Below are positions 45,021 through 55,720 of a stretch of DNA of 64,000 nt, piece by piece. The first letter of the stretch is position 1, and each line of letters begins with the position of its first letter. The notes below the pieces were generated by a model that did not search any database, was not told where the DNA came from, and saw nothing but the letters and a program-made list of their open reading frames with translations. Origin of the DNA: Arthrobotrys musiformis (lineage: Eukaryota > Ascomycota > Orbiliomycetes > Orbiliales > Orbiliaceae); assembly GCA_036971715.1 (NCBI GenBank), contig JAVHJL010000002.1, positions 3,442,501-3,506,500 on the forward strand. The letters are read 5' to 3'. The position numbers and the translations under genes are program-made.

Positions 45021-46133
45021 ATGATGAAGTCGTTTATAATCCCGAATATTCTGCTCGCGGTATCCATTTTGACCACCGGAGTCTCTGGCTGGTATAACGA
45101 AAAGTCTATCAACGTTATCCAGCACTGCACTACAGAGTACTGTAACCAAAACATCCACCCACCACAAACCTACATCAAGACGATCCATAAAACGGTCAAA
45201 TCCACAATCACTATAACTCCAAAACCGAGCACTCGCTACGTCACAAAGAAAGATCAAACGAGAACCGTTACCCAAAAATTGACCAAAACCTATACCGTAA
45301 CTTCGAAATGTAGCACTCGGACGGTATACGCCACGGGTTTTGTGACTGCCACGAAAACCGTTTCGCAAGCCAAAACTGTTACGATTTCCATAACAGTTGC
45401 GACTACTACTCCGGATTCGACAACGGTTCCTATACCCCACGGCTTCATAAGCGCCGGGGATGACCCAGATAATCAATACAGCACATCCATTATTGAGAAG
45501 CGGGATCTTGAAGAAAGACACGGGAAAACCTCCTACCCGACTTCTGTCAAGTGCACAAAGACAATTCAGACCATAAACAAACACACTATCACCGCTAAGA
45601 GACCTACCGCCACGGTCACAAAACCCTGCAAGACCAAAACGATAACTATCCGACAAACCAAGAAGGTCACAACGACAATCTACCAACAGAAGCCCAAAAC
45701 TATCACAATAACTCATCAATCCACCCGAACCGTCACAAAAACCAAAACTTCAACCAAAACCGTGACAAAGGGTATTACGGCTGTCGCACCAAGGATCACA
45801 ACATACTTCGCCTGCGGGCCTCATAACCACTTCCAGGGACCCAACGGAAGCGTAGACGTTGTAGTTTTGCCAGGAGATATCGAAGTACCTGCCCGGATTG
45901 CGTACGACTGCTGCTCACAATGCCATGCGCATGTCAACTCAAAGGGCGTACCTGACTGTGCGGGGAGCTTCTTCCGATTTGGCGCAGTGTCACTTAAGGG
46001 TACATGCTGGCTGAGGTTGACGGATGTTTGTAGTTATGATACTCATGAACCGTTTAAGTTCTTGAAGGATAGTTTGACGTGGGTGGGGCAAGTGGGTAAC
46101 GGGCCTTGTGGTCGTTGGAAGGTTCAACTTTGA
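45021..46133 (+). CDS. secreted Thr/Lys-rich protein with 8-Cys C-terminal module
   Basis: A single-exon gene encodes 370 aa. A signal peptide covers residues 1-23 (FIIPNILLAVSILTTGVSG). Residues 40-130 and 180-255 are repeats of TVTK, TITI and TKTV, which should form beta-prone, heavily O-mannosylated stalks. Between them lies a dibasic Kex2-type site (IIEKRDLEER, about 155-164), so the protein may be cut in two. The C-terminal 110 residues form a module with eight cysteines (FACGPHNHFQG, then YDCCSQCHAH, PDCAGSFFRF, GTCWLRL, DVCSYD and GPCGRW). It resembles PAN/Apple-like domains, which bind sugars or proteins. This architecture fits a cell-surface or adhesive-layer protein. The function is inferred from architecture only. 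Confidence 0.8.
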   Translation: MMKSFIIPNILLAVSILTTGVSGWYNEKSINVIQHCTTEYCNQNIHPPQTYIKTIHKTVKSTITITPKPSTRYVTKKDQTRTVTQKLTKTYTVTSKCSTRTVYATGFVTATKTVSQAKTVTISITVATTTPDSTTVPIPHGFISAGDDPDNQYSTSIIEKRDLEERHGKTSYPTSVKCTKTIQTINKHTITAKRPTATVTKPCKTKTITIRQTKKVTTTIYQQKPKTITITHQSTRTVTKTKTSTKTVTKGITAVAPRITTYFACGPHNHFQGPNGSVDVVVLPGDIEVPARIAYDCCSQCHAHVNSKGVPDCAGSFFRFGAVSLKGTCWLRLTDVCSYDTHEPFKFLKDSLTWVGQVGNGPCGRWKVQL

Positions 46134-46804
46134 GATTGATAGTGGGGTTTTAAAATCTTTAATGACCAAAGTTTTTCAACTTGAGCTAGCTGTCTTTAAA
46201 TTTAGTTTCTTGGATTAGTGGCAAATATGAGGGTTTCTTAGATCTTGTCTAGTCCCTTAGAGTGACTTCATCACAGAGATATAGTAATAATACGAATACC
46301 AAGATCTAGAAACTTAAAGCTCTTTGTAATACCTAAGCCTAGCTAGAGCGCGTAGCTCTACGCAAGATTTCGATATGTGTTGGCTTCCCTAAAATACCAC
46401 AAATATATCGGCGAGGCAGAAATAATTGCGCATGGCCCCGCGGTGTGCATATGAATTGCATTGTATGTGCTTATGCAATCTGAACGCAAGGCTGTGGAAT
46501 CCTTCCCGTGAATTTATGACAGCCAGTGCAGCCTTGCGATCTGGCATGCAGCTTTATGAGTCTCATTTTATAGCAGCACAGCAACTAGGCGCTTGGGCTA
46601 GGTAGTAAATCTATATTAACCTGAGCTCGAGCCAGATCTGTGGATCGTTGATCTCAACTTGAGTTCCTGCCTCAATTTACTGCCTATAGCTACTAAGCTA
46701 TTTCCTCATACATTCACTAAGGCGTGAAGATCGATCTGCCATAAAACCTTATAGCTGACGGGCCTAACAACTCTCCGAAACGGCTTCGAGGACTACGGGC
46801 CGCG
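46134..46804. other. intergenic, nothing seen
   Basis: This gap between two plus-strand genes has mixed composition and no supported gene or repeat. Confidence 0.5.
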
Positions 46805-48700
46805 ATGAGACTGTTAGTACCTATTACGACTCTTTTTATTTTGTTAACCGCGCAATATTGTCAAGCATCCCAGGAGTGCTTTGCACGCTACCAAGACATC
46901 ATCGAATGTTTCCAACGCCAATATGCAAAAGATGGGCCAAATGAAGAGCCTCAAAATCCAGACGATACGCTCCGACGCCTTCGGGACTGCAGCGACAACC
47001 TCGGGTTCACAGAATCCCACGCTGATTGCCTAACCTCCTCGTTAGATATCCTAAGCGATTTCGAGTGTTTAAATCGTCCTTCTGAGGCCCACGTCAGTTG
47101 TTTTAAAGCAGCCTTCCATCTTGATCGACGCTACCAGGATAATTATAGGTGCAAGACCTTCGCGAAATTTTATTTCGAACCTCCCATTACAGAAGGGAAA
47201 TGGTCGGAGAAGATGCAGCAACTTTCAAAATGTCTGGACGAATCTAAGACTACCCAAGAATTGTTCGATTGCTATGAGGAGAATTTGCAAAAAACGAACG
47301 TTCAGTCATCGGCTCCGGCGGGAAATACCTTCAAGAGATCCAATCTCCTCAGCACCCTTTTACTGTTTTCCATCGCCCTATTTTCACAACCAAGGGGGTC
47401 CTTATTCTTTCCCGGGGGCGGTGGTTTGTTCTGGCGCCTATCACCTATTCTAGCGGCATGTGAAGCGCTCCTTATTCTATACCTCCTTGCCATCAATAAA
47501 AACTCGATGAAGTATTCCATCAAATTAAAAGCAGCGGCTATACTCTACCTCAGAAATCTCCCACACTCCAAACTCGAGATCACCAAAAACTCTATCAAAC
47601 ACCATCTTGACGAACTTGAGAACTCCAGTGTCAACCCGACGATACCGGATGGTCTTAATCAGATCCATAGGACATATAGAGTACGGCGTCTAGGGCCGGG
47701 GGACGCCTACGAAAATGGTGGTTGGGAAGTACAGCGCCAAAATCGTGCCCCCGAGGACCCGCGATTGATTGAAAAAAGCGACCTCGTGGACTTTCGCAAC
47801 GGACTAGGCTATAAATCCTGGCAAATACATATCTTCGCGCTGCTAGGCATACTTTTCGCATTCGCAAAAGTTGTATCAACGAAAAAAGTCCCAATGTTGA
47901 CAGTCTTTTCCGTTTGCTGGTTGTTCAGCTGGCTAGTTGTCCAGTCGCTGATTATTATTGCTACCCCTTCGGAACGGTATCCGATGTCAAAAGATGAGCT
48001 GCAGCAGCTATACGAATACGCCGGTGATATAATCTGTCGTACAGAGAGAGAAGCAAGAAAAGGGGTAATTGTGGTGGTTCACTTCATTTGGTACTATTTT
48101 CTTGTGTGTGCACTTTCAAGGCTTAATGAGGATGAGGATGACGATGCATGGGTGCTAGCTGTCGCAATACCCTCTTGCATAAGCCTACTAGATTTCTCTT
48201 CACTTGACGGTATCGCCGCCACTAAGGCTAACCTTGCCAATGCCGCTCAGGTTTTAACTATCTTCGCTACCATTTTGGCAGCACAGTCCTTTTTCGCCTA
48301 TATTGGGGCGGCATTCGACCTCTGGTCTAACAGGCGACTAGCTTCCTCTAAGATCTTAGAGAGGTTAGAGAGAGGTTCTATAGCCAGTATTTCTTTAATT
48401 CTACAGTTCTCGTTAGCGACTAGCTTTTTGGGGAGGATGGTGGATGAATGGGAAAAGACAGATTGGTTACGCTCGCTATTCAGCTCGGGAGACCGTTATT
48501 TTCTAGCCGTCATGTTTACCATGTTGGTCGGTGTTTTTACCGTTATCTTTATTACGAGTCTTGACATTTTCTCAGGTGCTATTAAAAGGCGATGGGACAT
48601 AACGCAGCTTGTGATTATGTTGCTTGCGCTTTTTGTTTATGTTGTAAGGTGGGATGATAAAGGAACTTCGAAGCCAGATTGGCAGGACTGGTTTCCATAG
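46805..48700 (+). CDS. polytopic membrane protein with Cys-rich luminal head
   Basis: A single-exon gene encodes 631 aa. Residues 1-21 are a signal peptide (MRLLVPITTLFILLTAQYCQA). Residues 22-160 form a soluble helical region with nine cysteines at 25, 35, 62, 75, 88, 99, 116, 143 and 156, mostly in pairs spaced 9-12 apart. About ten hydrophobic helices follow. Examples are LSTLLLFSIALF, LAACEALLILYLLAI, IFALLGILFAFAKVV, FSVCWLFSWLVVQSLIIIA, VVHFIWYYFLVCAL and VMFTMLVGVFTVIFITSL. A hydrophilic loop (about 235-325) separates the second and third. No transporter or channel family is recognised. The lack of introns and the style suggest a lineage-specific surface or secretory-pathway membrane protein. 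Confidence 0.75.
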   Translation: MRLLVPITTLFILLTAQYCQASQECFARYQDIIECFQRQYAKDGPNEEPQNPDDTLRRLRDCSDNLGFTESHADCLTSSLDILSDFECLNRPSEAHVSCFKAAFHLDRRYQDNYRCKTFAKFYFEPPITEGKWSEKMQQLSKCLDESKTTQELFDCYEENLQKTNVQSSAPAGNTFKRSNLLSTLLLFSIALFSQPRGSLFFPGGGGLFWRLSPILAACEALLILYLLAINKNSMKYSIKLKAAAILYLRNLPHSKLEITKNSIKHHLDELENSSVNPTIPDGLNQIHRTYRVRRLGPGDAYENGGWEVQRQNRAPEDPRLIEKSDLVDFRNGLGYKSWQIHIFALLGILFAFAKVVSTKKVPMLTVFSVCWLFSWLVVQSLIIIATPSERYPMSKDELQQLYEYAGDIICRTEREARKGVIVVVHFIWYYFLVCALSRLNEDEDDDAWVLAVAIPSCISLLDFSSLDGIAATKANLANAAQVLTIFATILAAQSFFAYIGAAFDLWSNRRLASSKILERLERGSIASISLILQFSLATSFLGRMVDEWEKTDWLRSLFSSGDRYFLAVMFTMLVGVFTVIFITSLDIFSGAIKRRWDITQLVIMLLALFVYVVRWDDKGTSKPDWQDWFP

Positions 48701-49926
48701 CATAGACGCCTGTTTTTCCCTCTCGAGGTCTTCCTTCCTGTTAACGTTTTCCACAGCCGCAAAATAGAATTGACTATCTGATACAAATAAATGTGCATTT
48801 TGCCTGTCCTGCGATATATGTACCATTCCTATAATGTATACCATGCTCAGATTGAGTAAGGCCTCTTGCTAGGTTTCCATCCGGGGAATATAGCTTTGCA
48901 GTTATATTGCAAGTTCCTAGCAAGATATACGTATGTCTTTTTTTTAAAAAAAAATTGGATTAAGCTCTTTAAATAGACGTACATATCCAGGCTTAGCTTA
49001 GGCCCAATTCAATCCTTAAATGTCGATATATCGATATCTAATCAAGCGCTTGTTGCATGGCGACATCATGCAATATTAAATCTTTCCCCCACACCCTTTC
49101 ACTTGCCAAATTCTTACACAATCTTTCGATTTACAGCCGACTATATCAATACCTTCTATAGCTACAGATACCATTCCCAATTTTAAATATTTTGTATTCG
49201 TTTTCTTGTTACACAGACAGCTCGACTGTTACACAAAAGCTCGAAATCGACTCGTGTTGGCGATCTCCTCAACCTCAAATCAACACATCCGGCTTCGGTC
49301 CGCTGTTTCCTCTCCGAGGCTCCGCTTCTCGTACGACCTTTCCTCTCGCAAGCTTTCGCTTTTCTTCCGTGAAACGAAACCCTCGAACTTCCTAACAATC
49401 AAGTCCCTTTTTCGCGCTGGTTCGGATGCTATAACTATCCGCTGTTGAAATTAACAGTTGGCCCGAATTCGAATAGTGGCGTGCGTGGTTGTCAGCAGGT
49501 TGCATATGGGGAATGCAGGAGGATGACACCCCTGTCTGCCAACTTGGGTTGTTTTCGGACAGCAGAAAAGCATAATTTTATTGATTTAGTATGGAAATAG
49601 GAATTGGAAAGTGTATCTCCGGTAAGAGGGAGGGAAAAAAAAAGATATCAATGTTCTTTCGTCGGGGGGCGAGGAGGGGATTTAAGGAATTATATATTCG
49701 TCGATACTGGCATTCTGTTTTGTCTGCTCATGACAAAGGTTTATTCATTCGAAGTTTCGTTTTTTGGCACATTACGTTTGCGGGTGAATTTCATACACTT
49801 AAGTCGACGGTCTTGGCATACCTCTCCATCACGGTTATATAATATACGACGTCATAATCATTGTTTCGAACCTCATTTTAAATTTTGAAGAATCCTTAGC
49901 TGTAGCTATCTCACGAAAAACACACA
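48701..49926. other. intergenic, nothing seen
   Basis: This region is AT-rich, with a T7A9-type run near 48940. Frames of 60-95 codons lack support. The last part presumably is the promoter of the SDR-like gene. Confidence 0.5.
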
Positions 49927-50959
49927 ATGGTGGCGATAGATGTGATTAAATCTTCTAACGCTGCTATCAAGGCGAAGCTCCCACCTGGCCTTGTTGCACT
50001 CTTTGGTAGGCCCCCGCTTCAATCTTCCTTTGAAAGTTATATAAACTTACACCGTGATTTTACAAACAGTCGGCGCGACCAGCGGTATTGGTGAACACAC
50101 CCTCCGCACATTCTACCAAACTGCACCCTCACCACGGGTCTACTTTGTCGGGCGCTCACAAGCCTCGGCTGATCGAATAATCTCCGATCTTAGACCGTTG
50201 AACCCAGACGGTCACCTGGAGTTCATACAGGCGGACGCCAGTTTGATAAAAAATGTCGACGAGGTCTCAAGAAAGCTGCTGGAGAAGGAGAAGGAATTGA
50301 ATGTACTCGTTATGACGCAGGGATATCTAACGTCCGAAGGAAGGGTTGAGACAGCAGAAGGCTTGGATGCTAAGCTCTCATTGAATTATTTCTCCCGCGC
50401 GAGGTTTATACAGAACCTACTGCCTTCGCTTTCTGCGGCGGCTAGGTCTTCCCCGTTCGGTGCGCGGGTGCTATCGGTTCTCTCCGCGGGTAACGGCGAA
50501 GGAAATCTCAACTTCGACGATTTCGAGCTAAAGAAAACCTTCTCCCTGCGTAACGCGGGATTAATGGCTACGACATCAAATTCAGCTCTGGCAAAGTATT
50601 TAGCACAGGAGCACCCGAATATAGCATTCATACACGCGTTCCCCGGTGGCGTGGACACGAATATTCTAGAGGCAGCACATTTCCCGTCGTTTGTTAAGAC
50701 GACGGCTAGGCTTTTGATGCCCCTGGCCAGACCGTGGATGATTACTCAAGAGGAAAGCGGACAGAGGCACTTTTTCTTGACGACGAACGAGAAGTTCAAG
50801 ACGGGGGGTTGGTTGACAGACAGCATGAACGAGGAGTCGGCTTCGGCGAAGAAGTATGTGGAGAAAGGGATGTGTGATGAGAAGGTTGGGGAGAAGGTTT
50901 GGAAGAGGACTCTGGAGGTTTTCGAGAGGCTTGAGAAGGAGAGGGGCTTGAAGGGTTAA
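49927..50959 (+). CDS. short-chain dehydrogenase-like protein
   Basis: Exon 1 is 49927-50005 and exon 2 is 50070-50959, giving 322 aa. The 64-nt intron (GTAGGC to AACAG) falls inside the cofactor-binding loop: ALF joins VGATSGIGEHT. The Rossmann start GATSGIG, the VYFVGRS strand end and the LNVLVMTQG segment (equivalent of NNAG) identify an SDR fold. VLSVLSAG provides the usual catalytic-serine strand. The usual YxxxK pair is not seen: the equivalent region reads FSLRNAGLMATTSNSALAKYLAQEHP. The enzyme may therefore use another residue set or be non-catalytic. A similar lack occurs, as I recall, in a family of fungal SDR-like proteins. The substrate is unknown. Confidence 0.85.
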
Positions 50960-51650
50960 TCAAGATACAAGTTGATTGATGTTTTGTGAATTCCTGTCAT
51001 ATTGAATGTATGGGGTTTGTGTCTGGGTTGATAAGGCAGTCTCGAAGCTAATATATATGGGCGTTCAGTGGTTACACAGCTTGAAGGAATATAATATGCA
51101 ACTCTACATCATTGAATGAACTAGTGTACCGGATTAGTTATGGCTTCCATTAAGGTTCTATTCAATAGTGCATCCGCCATAGGTTCAAGCTAATGATAGG
51201 TCCAGAGACAAGTATTTATAATATGTAATGCACAATAATGTACGTCCTCTGCAAGGGACACATGCACTTCCTGTCCGCAAAGAGAATAGGTAATGATAGC
51301 ATACAACGACGTGCAGCAGTGGTCTATTAAAGTTTCGAATGTGCAAAAAAATGACACAAGATGTAAAAAGTAAATCATCGGCCGTCAACATCATAAAGTA
51401 ATTGTGTAGAAGAGAATATAGAAAGTGAAACCTCAGAACTGACAGCGCGTTCGAATCATTCAAAAGAAAGAAGCGTACAAACACAGAATATTTTTGTAGT
51501 TTCCGTCTGATAATAATGAGAAAAAGGATATCAAATGTAACAAAAGAGACACCTTCGAAAAAACGCACCCTGCCCGCAGCAATGCCCCATGGTATCACCC
51601 AGATGCGCCTTATCCATACTTACCCATCGGTCTTGGAGGTTAGTTGTCGC
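50960..51650. other. intergenic, convergent 3' regions
   Basis: This AT-rich gap between the SDR-like gene and the Gly/Pro-rich gene holds no supported gene. Confidence 0.55.
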
Positions 51651-53015
51651 CTACAACCATCTGTTGCTGTTTCGTCCACCACCACCGCCGCCGCCGCCAC
51701 CGCCAGAGCCCTGAACCCACTTATCGACGAAGCCACCACCGCCTCCACCACCGCCTCCACCTCCACCTCCGCCGCCGCTCTTCATGTTAAGCATATCTGG
51801 TCGTCGCTTCTCCTTCTTCGAGCTGTTCAAGGCCTCCGTGTACTGTCCCGGGTAATACCGATCATACCTTTCACCGTATCCTTCATCTTCCTCTTCTTCT
51901 TCATCACTGGCTGGGCCTCCCCCAAAGTCACCGCCGAGGGTCTTTCTCATTTCCTCAAACTTGTGGCCCCGGGAACTGCTCCTTGATCCATATATCTTCT
52001 CGTATTCTTGACGATACTTAGCATGCTGCATACGTTCTCTTTCCGCCGCATGAACCGCCTTCGCATCGGAATCGTGCGACGAGTCAGAGGTCATGCTATT
52101 GGTTCGGATGGGTGGCATACCGGGATGGTAGCTGTGGCGCATGTGCGGACCACCGCTGCTGCCTCCGTGGCCGCCGCTCCCAATTCTCAATGGGAGGGGC
52201 TTGCCCTTGCCACCGGCGGCACCGGCGCCTGGCCCGCCTTCGACGTTTTCCTTGCTGCTGACTGGGACGAGCGACTTGCTCATCTTCTCGTTGGGGGGAC
52301 CGCCACCGCCGGATGGTCCGTTGCCAGTTGGGGATGGGAACTGGCCGGGCATGTACATATCACCGGCGTATTTTCTGCCTGGGGCGTTGGCGTTGGCGGG
52401 GCGGGGTGGTTGTGTCTGTCTGTTTGGTTTACCCTTCTCAGACTTCTCAACCATGACGCCTTCGCCGCCGACATCGTCTTCATCAGGTAATTCGCCGGCC
52501 TCGGCCATCCGGCGTTCCTTTTCGAACATTTCACGCTCTGTCCATACTAGATCCTGCTCTATGCGAAGAACTTCGCCTTGCGCTGCGATAAGCGCTTGTT
52601 GTGCACGGATCAGATGGCGAGCCTGATAAGCCCACTTTTGGGAAAGCATATCCTGCGGTGGGAGTCTTGGTTTGAATCCAAATGGATCGTACAAAGCTGG
52701 TGGGCCACTTTCACCCTGTGACTGGGATCGGTGGCCGTGGGAAGGTGGTGGTGTAGGCATCGGAGTGGCACTGTTTTCGTGAGAAGAGTTTGGAGAGCCC
52801 GGAGCTACAACTGGTGGACCTCCTAGGCTTAAATTTGGTGGTCCTTTTGGTGGCCCTTTTGGTGGGCCTTTTGGTGGTCCTTTTGATAAACTTGGGTGAG
52901 GCTGTTGCTGCTCTCGAAGATGAGGGGGGGTTATCCTTCCTATAGGGGGTCCTCCAGGTCCTCCGCCGTTGCCAGATCCAAAATTAAGAGTAAGAGGACG
53001 AGAAGGACGTGGCAT
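51651..53015 (-). CDS. Gly/Pro-rich low-complexity protein
   Basis: A single-exon gene encodes 454 aa from MPRPSRPLTLNF; a start nine codons earlier is also possible. The protein is mostly disordered: a Gly/Pro-rich N-terminus with four GPPK units, a Ser/Pro section, and then the only compact-looking part (about residues 118-165, LYDPFGFKPRLPPQDML to EVLRIEQDLVWTEREMFEKERRM). That part is a probable coiled coil. Later sections include RERMQHAKYRQEYEKIYG, an acidic DEEEEEDEGYGERYDRYY patch and two poly-Gly runs near the end. Codon use is skewed by the glycine runs. No domain is recognised; it may be a scaffold or RNA-associated disordered protein. Confidence 0.65.
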   Translation of the reverse strand: MPRPSRPLTLNFGSGNGGGPGGPPIGRITPPHLREQQQPHPSLSKGPPKGPPKGPPKGPPNLSLGGPPVVAPGSPNSSHENSATPMPTPPPSHGHRSQSQGESGPPALYDPFGFKPRLPPQDMLSQKWAYQARHLIRAQQALIAAQGEVLRIEQDLVWTEREMFEKERRMAEAGELPDEDDVGGEGVMVEKSEKGKPNRQTQPPRPANANAPGRKYAGDMYMPGQFPSPTGNGPSGGGGPPNEKMSKSLVPVSSKENVEGGPGAGAAGGKGKPLPLRIGSGGHGGSSGGPHMRHSYHPGMPPIRTNSMTSDSSHDSDAKAVHAAERERMQHAKYRQEYEKIYGSRSSSRGHKFEEMRKTLGGDFGGGPASDEEEEEDEGYGERYDRYYPGQYTEALNSSKKEKRRPDMLNMKSGGGGGGGGGGGGGGGFVDKWVQGSGGGGGGGGGGRNSNRWL

Positions 53016-55032
53016 GGTATGAGGTAAGAGAGAGGCAAGCAATTAAGAATTGTAAATTGCGGGACAAAAGCCTGTTTTATTTCGGGTGCGTTGGGACAAC
53101 TTGTCTCGAATGCACCTCTGTTTTGTCTTCTGCAAACCAAAAACAAAAAAAAAAGTGAGCTAGCTGGACAGGTCAGTATGAAAACAGCTGATAGAACAAA
53201 AAAGCAAGTTTGAAAATCACCCTTAAGAAAAAGCCGATCGACTGGATGCCAGTTGCTGGTAAGATTGTCAAACGAAATGGTCTGTTGTTCCGTTAATGGC
53301 AAGAGGCGGAGGGGGGCCTTGTCTGGGCAGAGCCTGTGACTCTTCGTTCTATCGATATCGATAATTGAACGGGCCGAGGGGTAGACAAAACAGGACCGGA
53401 CGAAAACAGAGCTTTATTCTTCTGTCCGTTCTTTTCAAATTTAAAAGGGGAGAGAGGGAAGAAAGGGAAAAAATAAATAAAAGAAGACAGGTGAGAAGAG
53501 AATTCAGCAGCCTTCTCCCGACGATATTATCGTGTGTGTATTCTTTTTTTTTTCCTTTCTCTGCCTTGCGTGAAAAGAGGCATATTTTTCGCTCAAGCAA
53601 GTCATCGATGCTTGGGGCGGATAACCCAATCTAACCATTGGCTAGGGTGAATCGGTCCATATGATGCATTATATGGGTCCAACGTCGCAGCTGGGGCATC
53701 GAGCTAACATTTTGGAGCGTCAGCTTCCTCCAAGCTGCATACAAGCCTCCTGTATCCAATGCAATCCAAAAATTGAGAGGGTACATACGCTTAGAGGAAA
53801 AAAAAAATCTCGTCAAATCACTGAGGAATTGTCCTTCGAGGGCCGAAGGACGTCTATTATTGGACCTCGACGCTTGCAGAAATATATTCCTCATGCCCTA
53901 AACAGCGTAGATCCTTGCATAATGGGAAGAATCAGCAGGGAATGGCGGGTCAAACCGTGCAGCGGGGTAGTGTCTCTTGTGGAGAACGATGGTTTCGAGT
54001 AGATTGTGTTGGAAATCCGAGATATCGATGAGGATGAGGAAACTCCAGCTTAGCCATCATCTGATCAGAATTGGTTTGGATTTTGTTTGCGCATCTGCAC
54101 GGTGGGTTTTCGGGTCGGCTATGCATAAAAATGTTCTCGGAAATAGGATATGCTGTATACACTCGGTGGACTCGTCCGTTCATGCTGAGCAGAGTTTTTT
54201 TTCAAAATGATAGGCTTTTCGATCCCATGGCCATGCATGGGCCCAGCCCCGCTACTTCCGCTACTTCAACGAGGGGTACTCCTCCCCTCCTTGATATTGT
54301 ATTTAGTACGATGTACCCACGTATCTCCTGCCGGATTGGTGGTTGATTTGATTCGTGCCGCACTGAGGAGTTTTGGGTACCCGGTGCTTGGGACTACCAC
54401 CTCCAGTCTTCGAATTCGAATAATATATTTCATTGTGCCGAGTGAGACATTCGATCGTGCGGCCTCGAGTATTCGATGTTTCGATTTTAAAAACAAGCAG
54501 GGTTGGTATCAGTTGACCGCCAGCAATCAAGGTGTTGAGGTTGATGGCTTGATGATACCTTGAATCGTATGTGATCGAGTTTGATTTAACAGTGTTGGAT
54601 CTGCATTGTGTACAGAAGGATTAAAGTTACACAAGAAACCCATATTAGCTTCCATTTACGTACTTCTAGCTGACTTCAGACATACTCACCTCTTACATAC
54701 CTCTTACATATACCTGCATACGTCCTTGGCCTGGCCTGGGGAGACAAAGCAAGCACCACAGTTCAATACCCGCAGGATCCGATTATTCGAAGCCTCGAGC
54801 TTATAAACGCCTATCTCTTTGGCCCTAGTGCTAGAAATTCAATTTAATTTGACAACATATATGCATAAATCTACGACTTTCTAGGACGTATCAATGTCGA
54901 CTAAAGCCTACTGTTCTTGTGCTGCAGATGCAGATTCAAATGCAATGAATGCTCATTATATTAGATTAAGGCGAACCCGCCGCTACTAACTAGCTACCAA
55001 CTACTAGCTTCTACTATCGTTTTGCTTGCAGT
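53016..55032. other. 2-kb intergenic region, no supported gene
   Basis: Open frames on both strands reach at most about 120 codons without domain or splice evidence. The part nearest 53016 is the promoter side of the Gly/Pro-rich gene. Confidence 0.5.
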
Positions 55033-55720
55033 TTAAGCACCAAAGATAACACTGTAGCAAACATATCCAGCAGCGCCCCACAGTCCCAACTGGGCAGGGT
55101 AGAAAACTGGAGCACCGAGATATCTTCCCTTGCCCGTCTCCTTCTTGGGATTCTTGTATCCAATGGCGTAGAGGATTCTACCGACGAGGTAGAGTGCTCC
55201 CGCGCCAGCCGCGAATTTGGGGTAGACGAGGCCGGAGATGAACATTGGGACGTACACTATCACACACAAAAACATATTAGCTTCACCCAATTCCCCACTC
55301 AATCATAATACCGGATAGAATCAGGGGGGTTCTCACAGTTTGGGAGATTCTCAAGGTAGTTTTGGTGGGCACGTTGTGTGCAGTTGAAAGTATATTTATC
55401 AGATCCGGTGGGGGATTCAGAATGCAAGGCATACGCATTTGGGTCTTTTGGTTTCCTTCCCGTTAGTCTCCGATCTCTTCCTCACATTGTGGTCAATTGG
55501 AAAGAGAATGAGCCCTACATGGAACCTTGGCCTTCATTCGGGCGCCGGTGACGACGATACCGTGCCATTGGTTGATGAATGTCGACGCGAGGGCGACGAG
55601 GAGGACGTATCTACAGATATATGCATTGCCATGTCAGAGTTTGAGTTGGCACTATCTCCGTCTGGATATATAAAAATTAAAAAATGCATACCCGTATTCT
55701 GGGGAGAGTGTGATTTCCAT
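55033..55720 (-). CDS. MAPEG-family microsomal glutathione transferase-like protein
   Basis: There are four exons on the minus strand, 55720-55692, 55610-55519, 55444-55337 and 55256-55033, giving 150 aa. The joins restore continuous family sequence, which starts MEITLSPEYGYVLLVALAST. Signatures are ARMKAKVPYPNAYA (residues 33-46) and the FNCTQRAHQNYLENLP motif (60-75), typical of mGST3-type MAPEG proteins. Four membrane helices are visible, including FISGLVYP, GALYLVGRILYAIGY and LGLWGAAGYVCYSVIFGA. These trimeric endoplasmic-reticulum enzymes conjugate glutathione or reduce lipid hydroperoxides. The introns (74-81 nt) have donors GTATGC, GTAGGG and GTGAGA. Confidence 0.9.

Noticed and set aside
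53661..54563. Chain of plus-strand frames between 53.6 and 54.6 kb
   Set aside because: They could not be joined by convincing introns into a protein with recognisable character.
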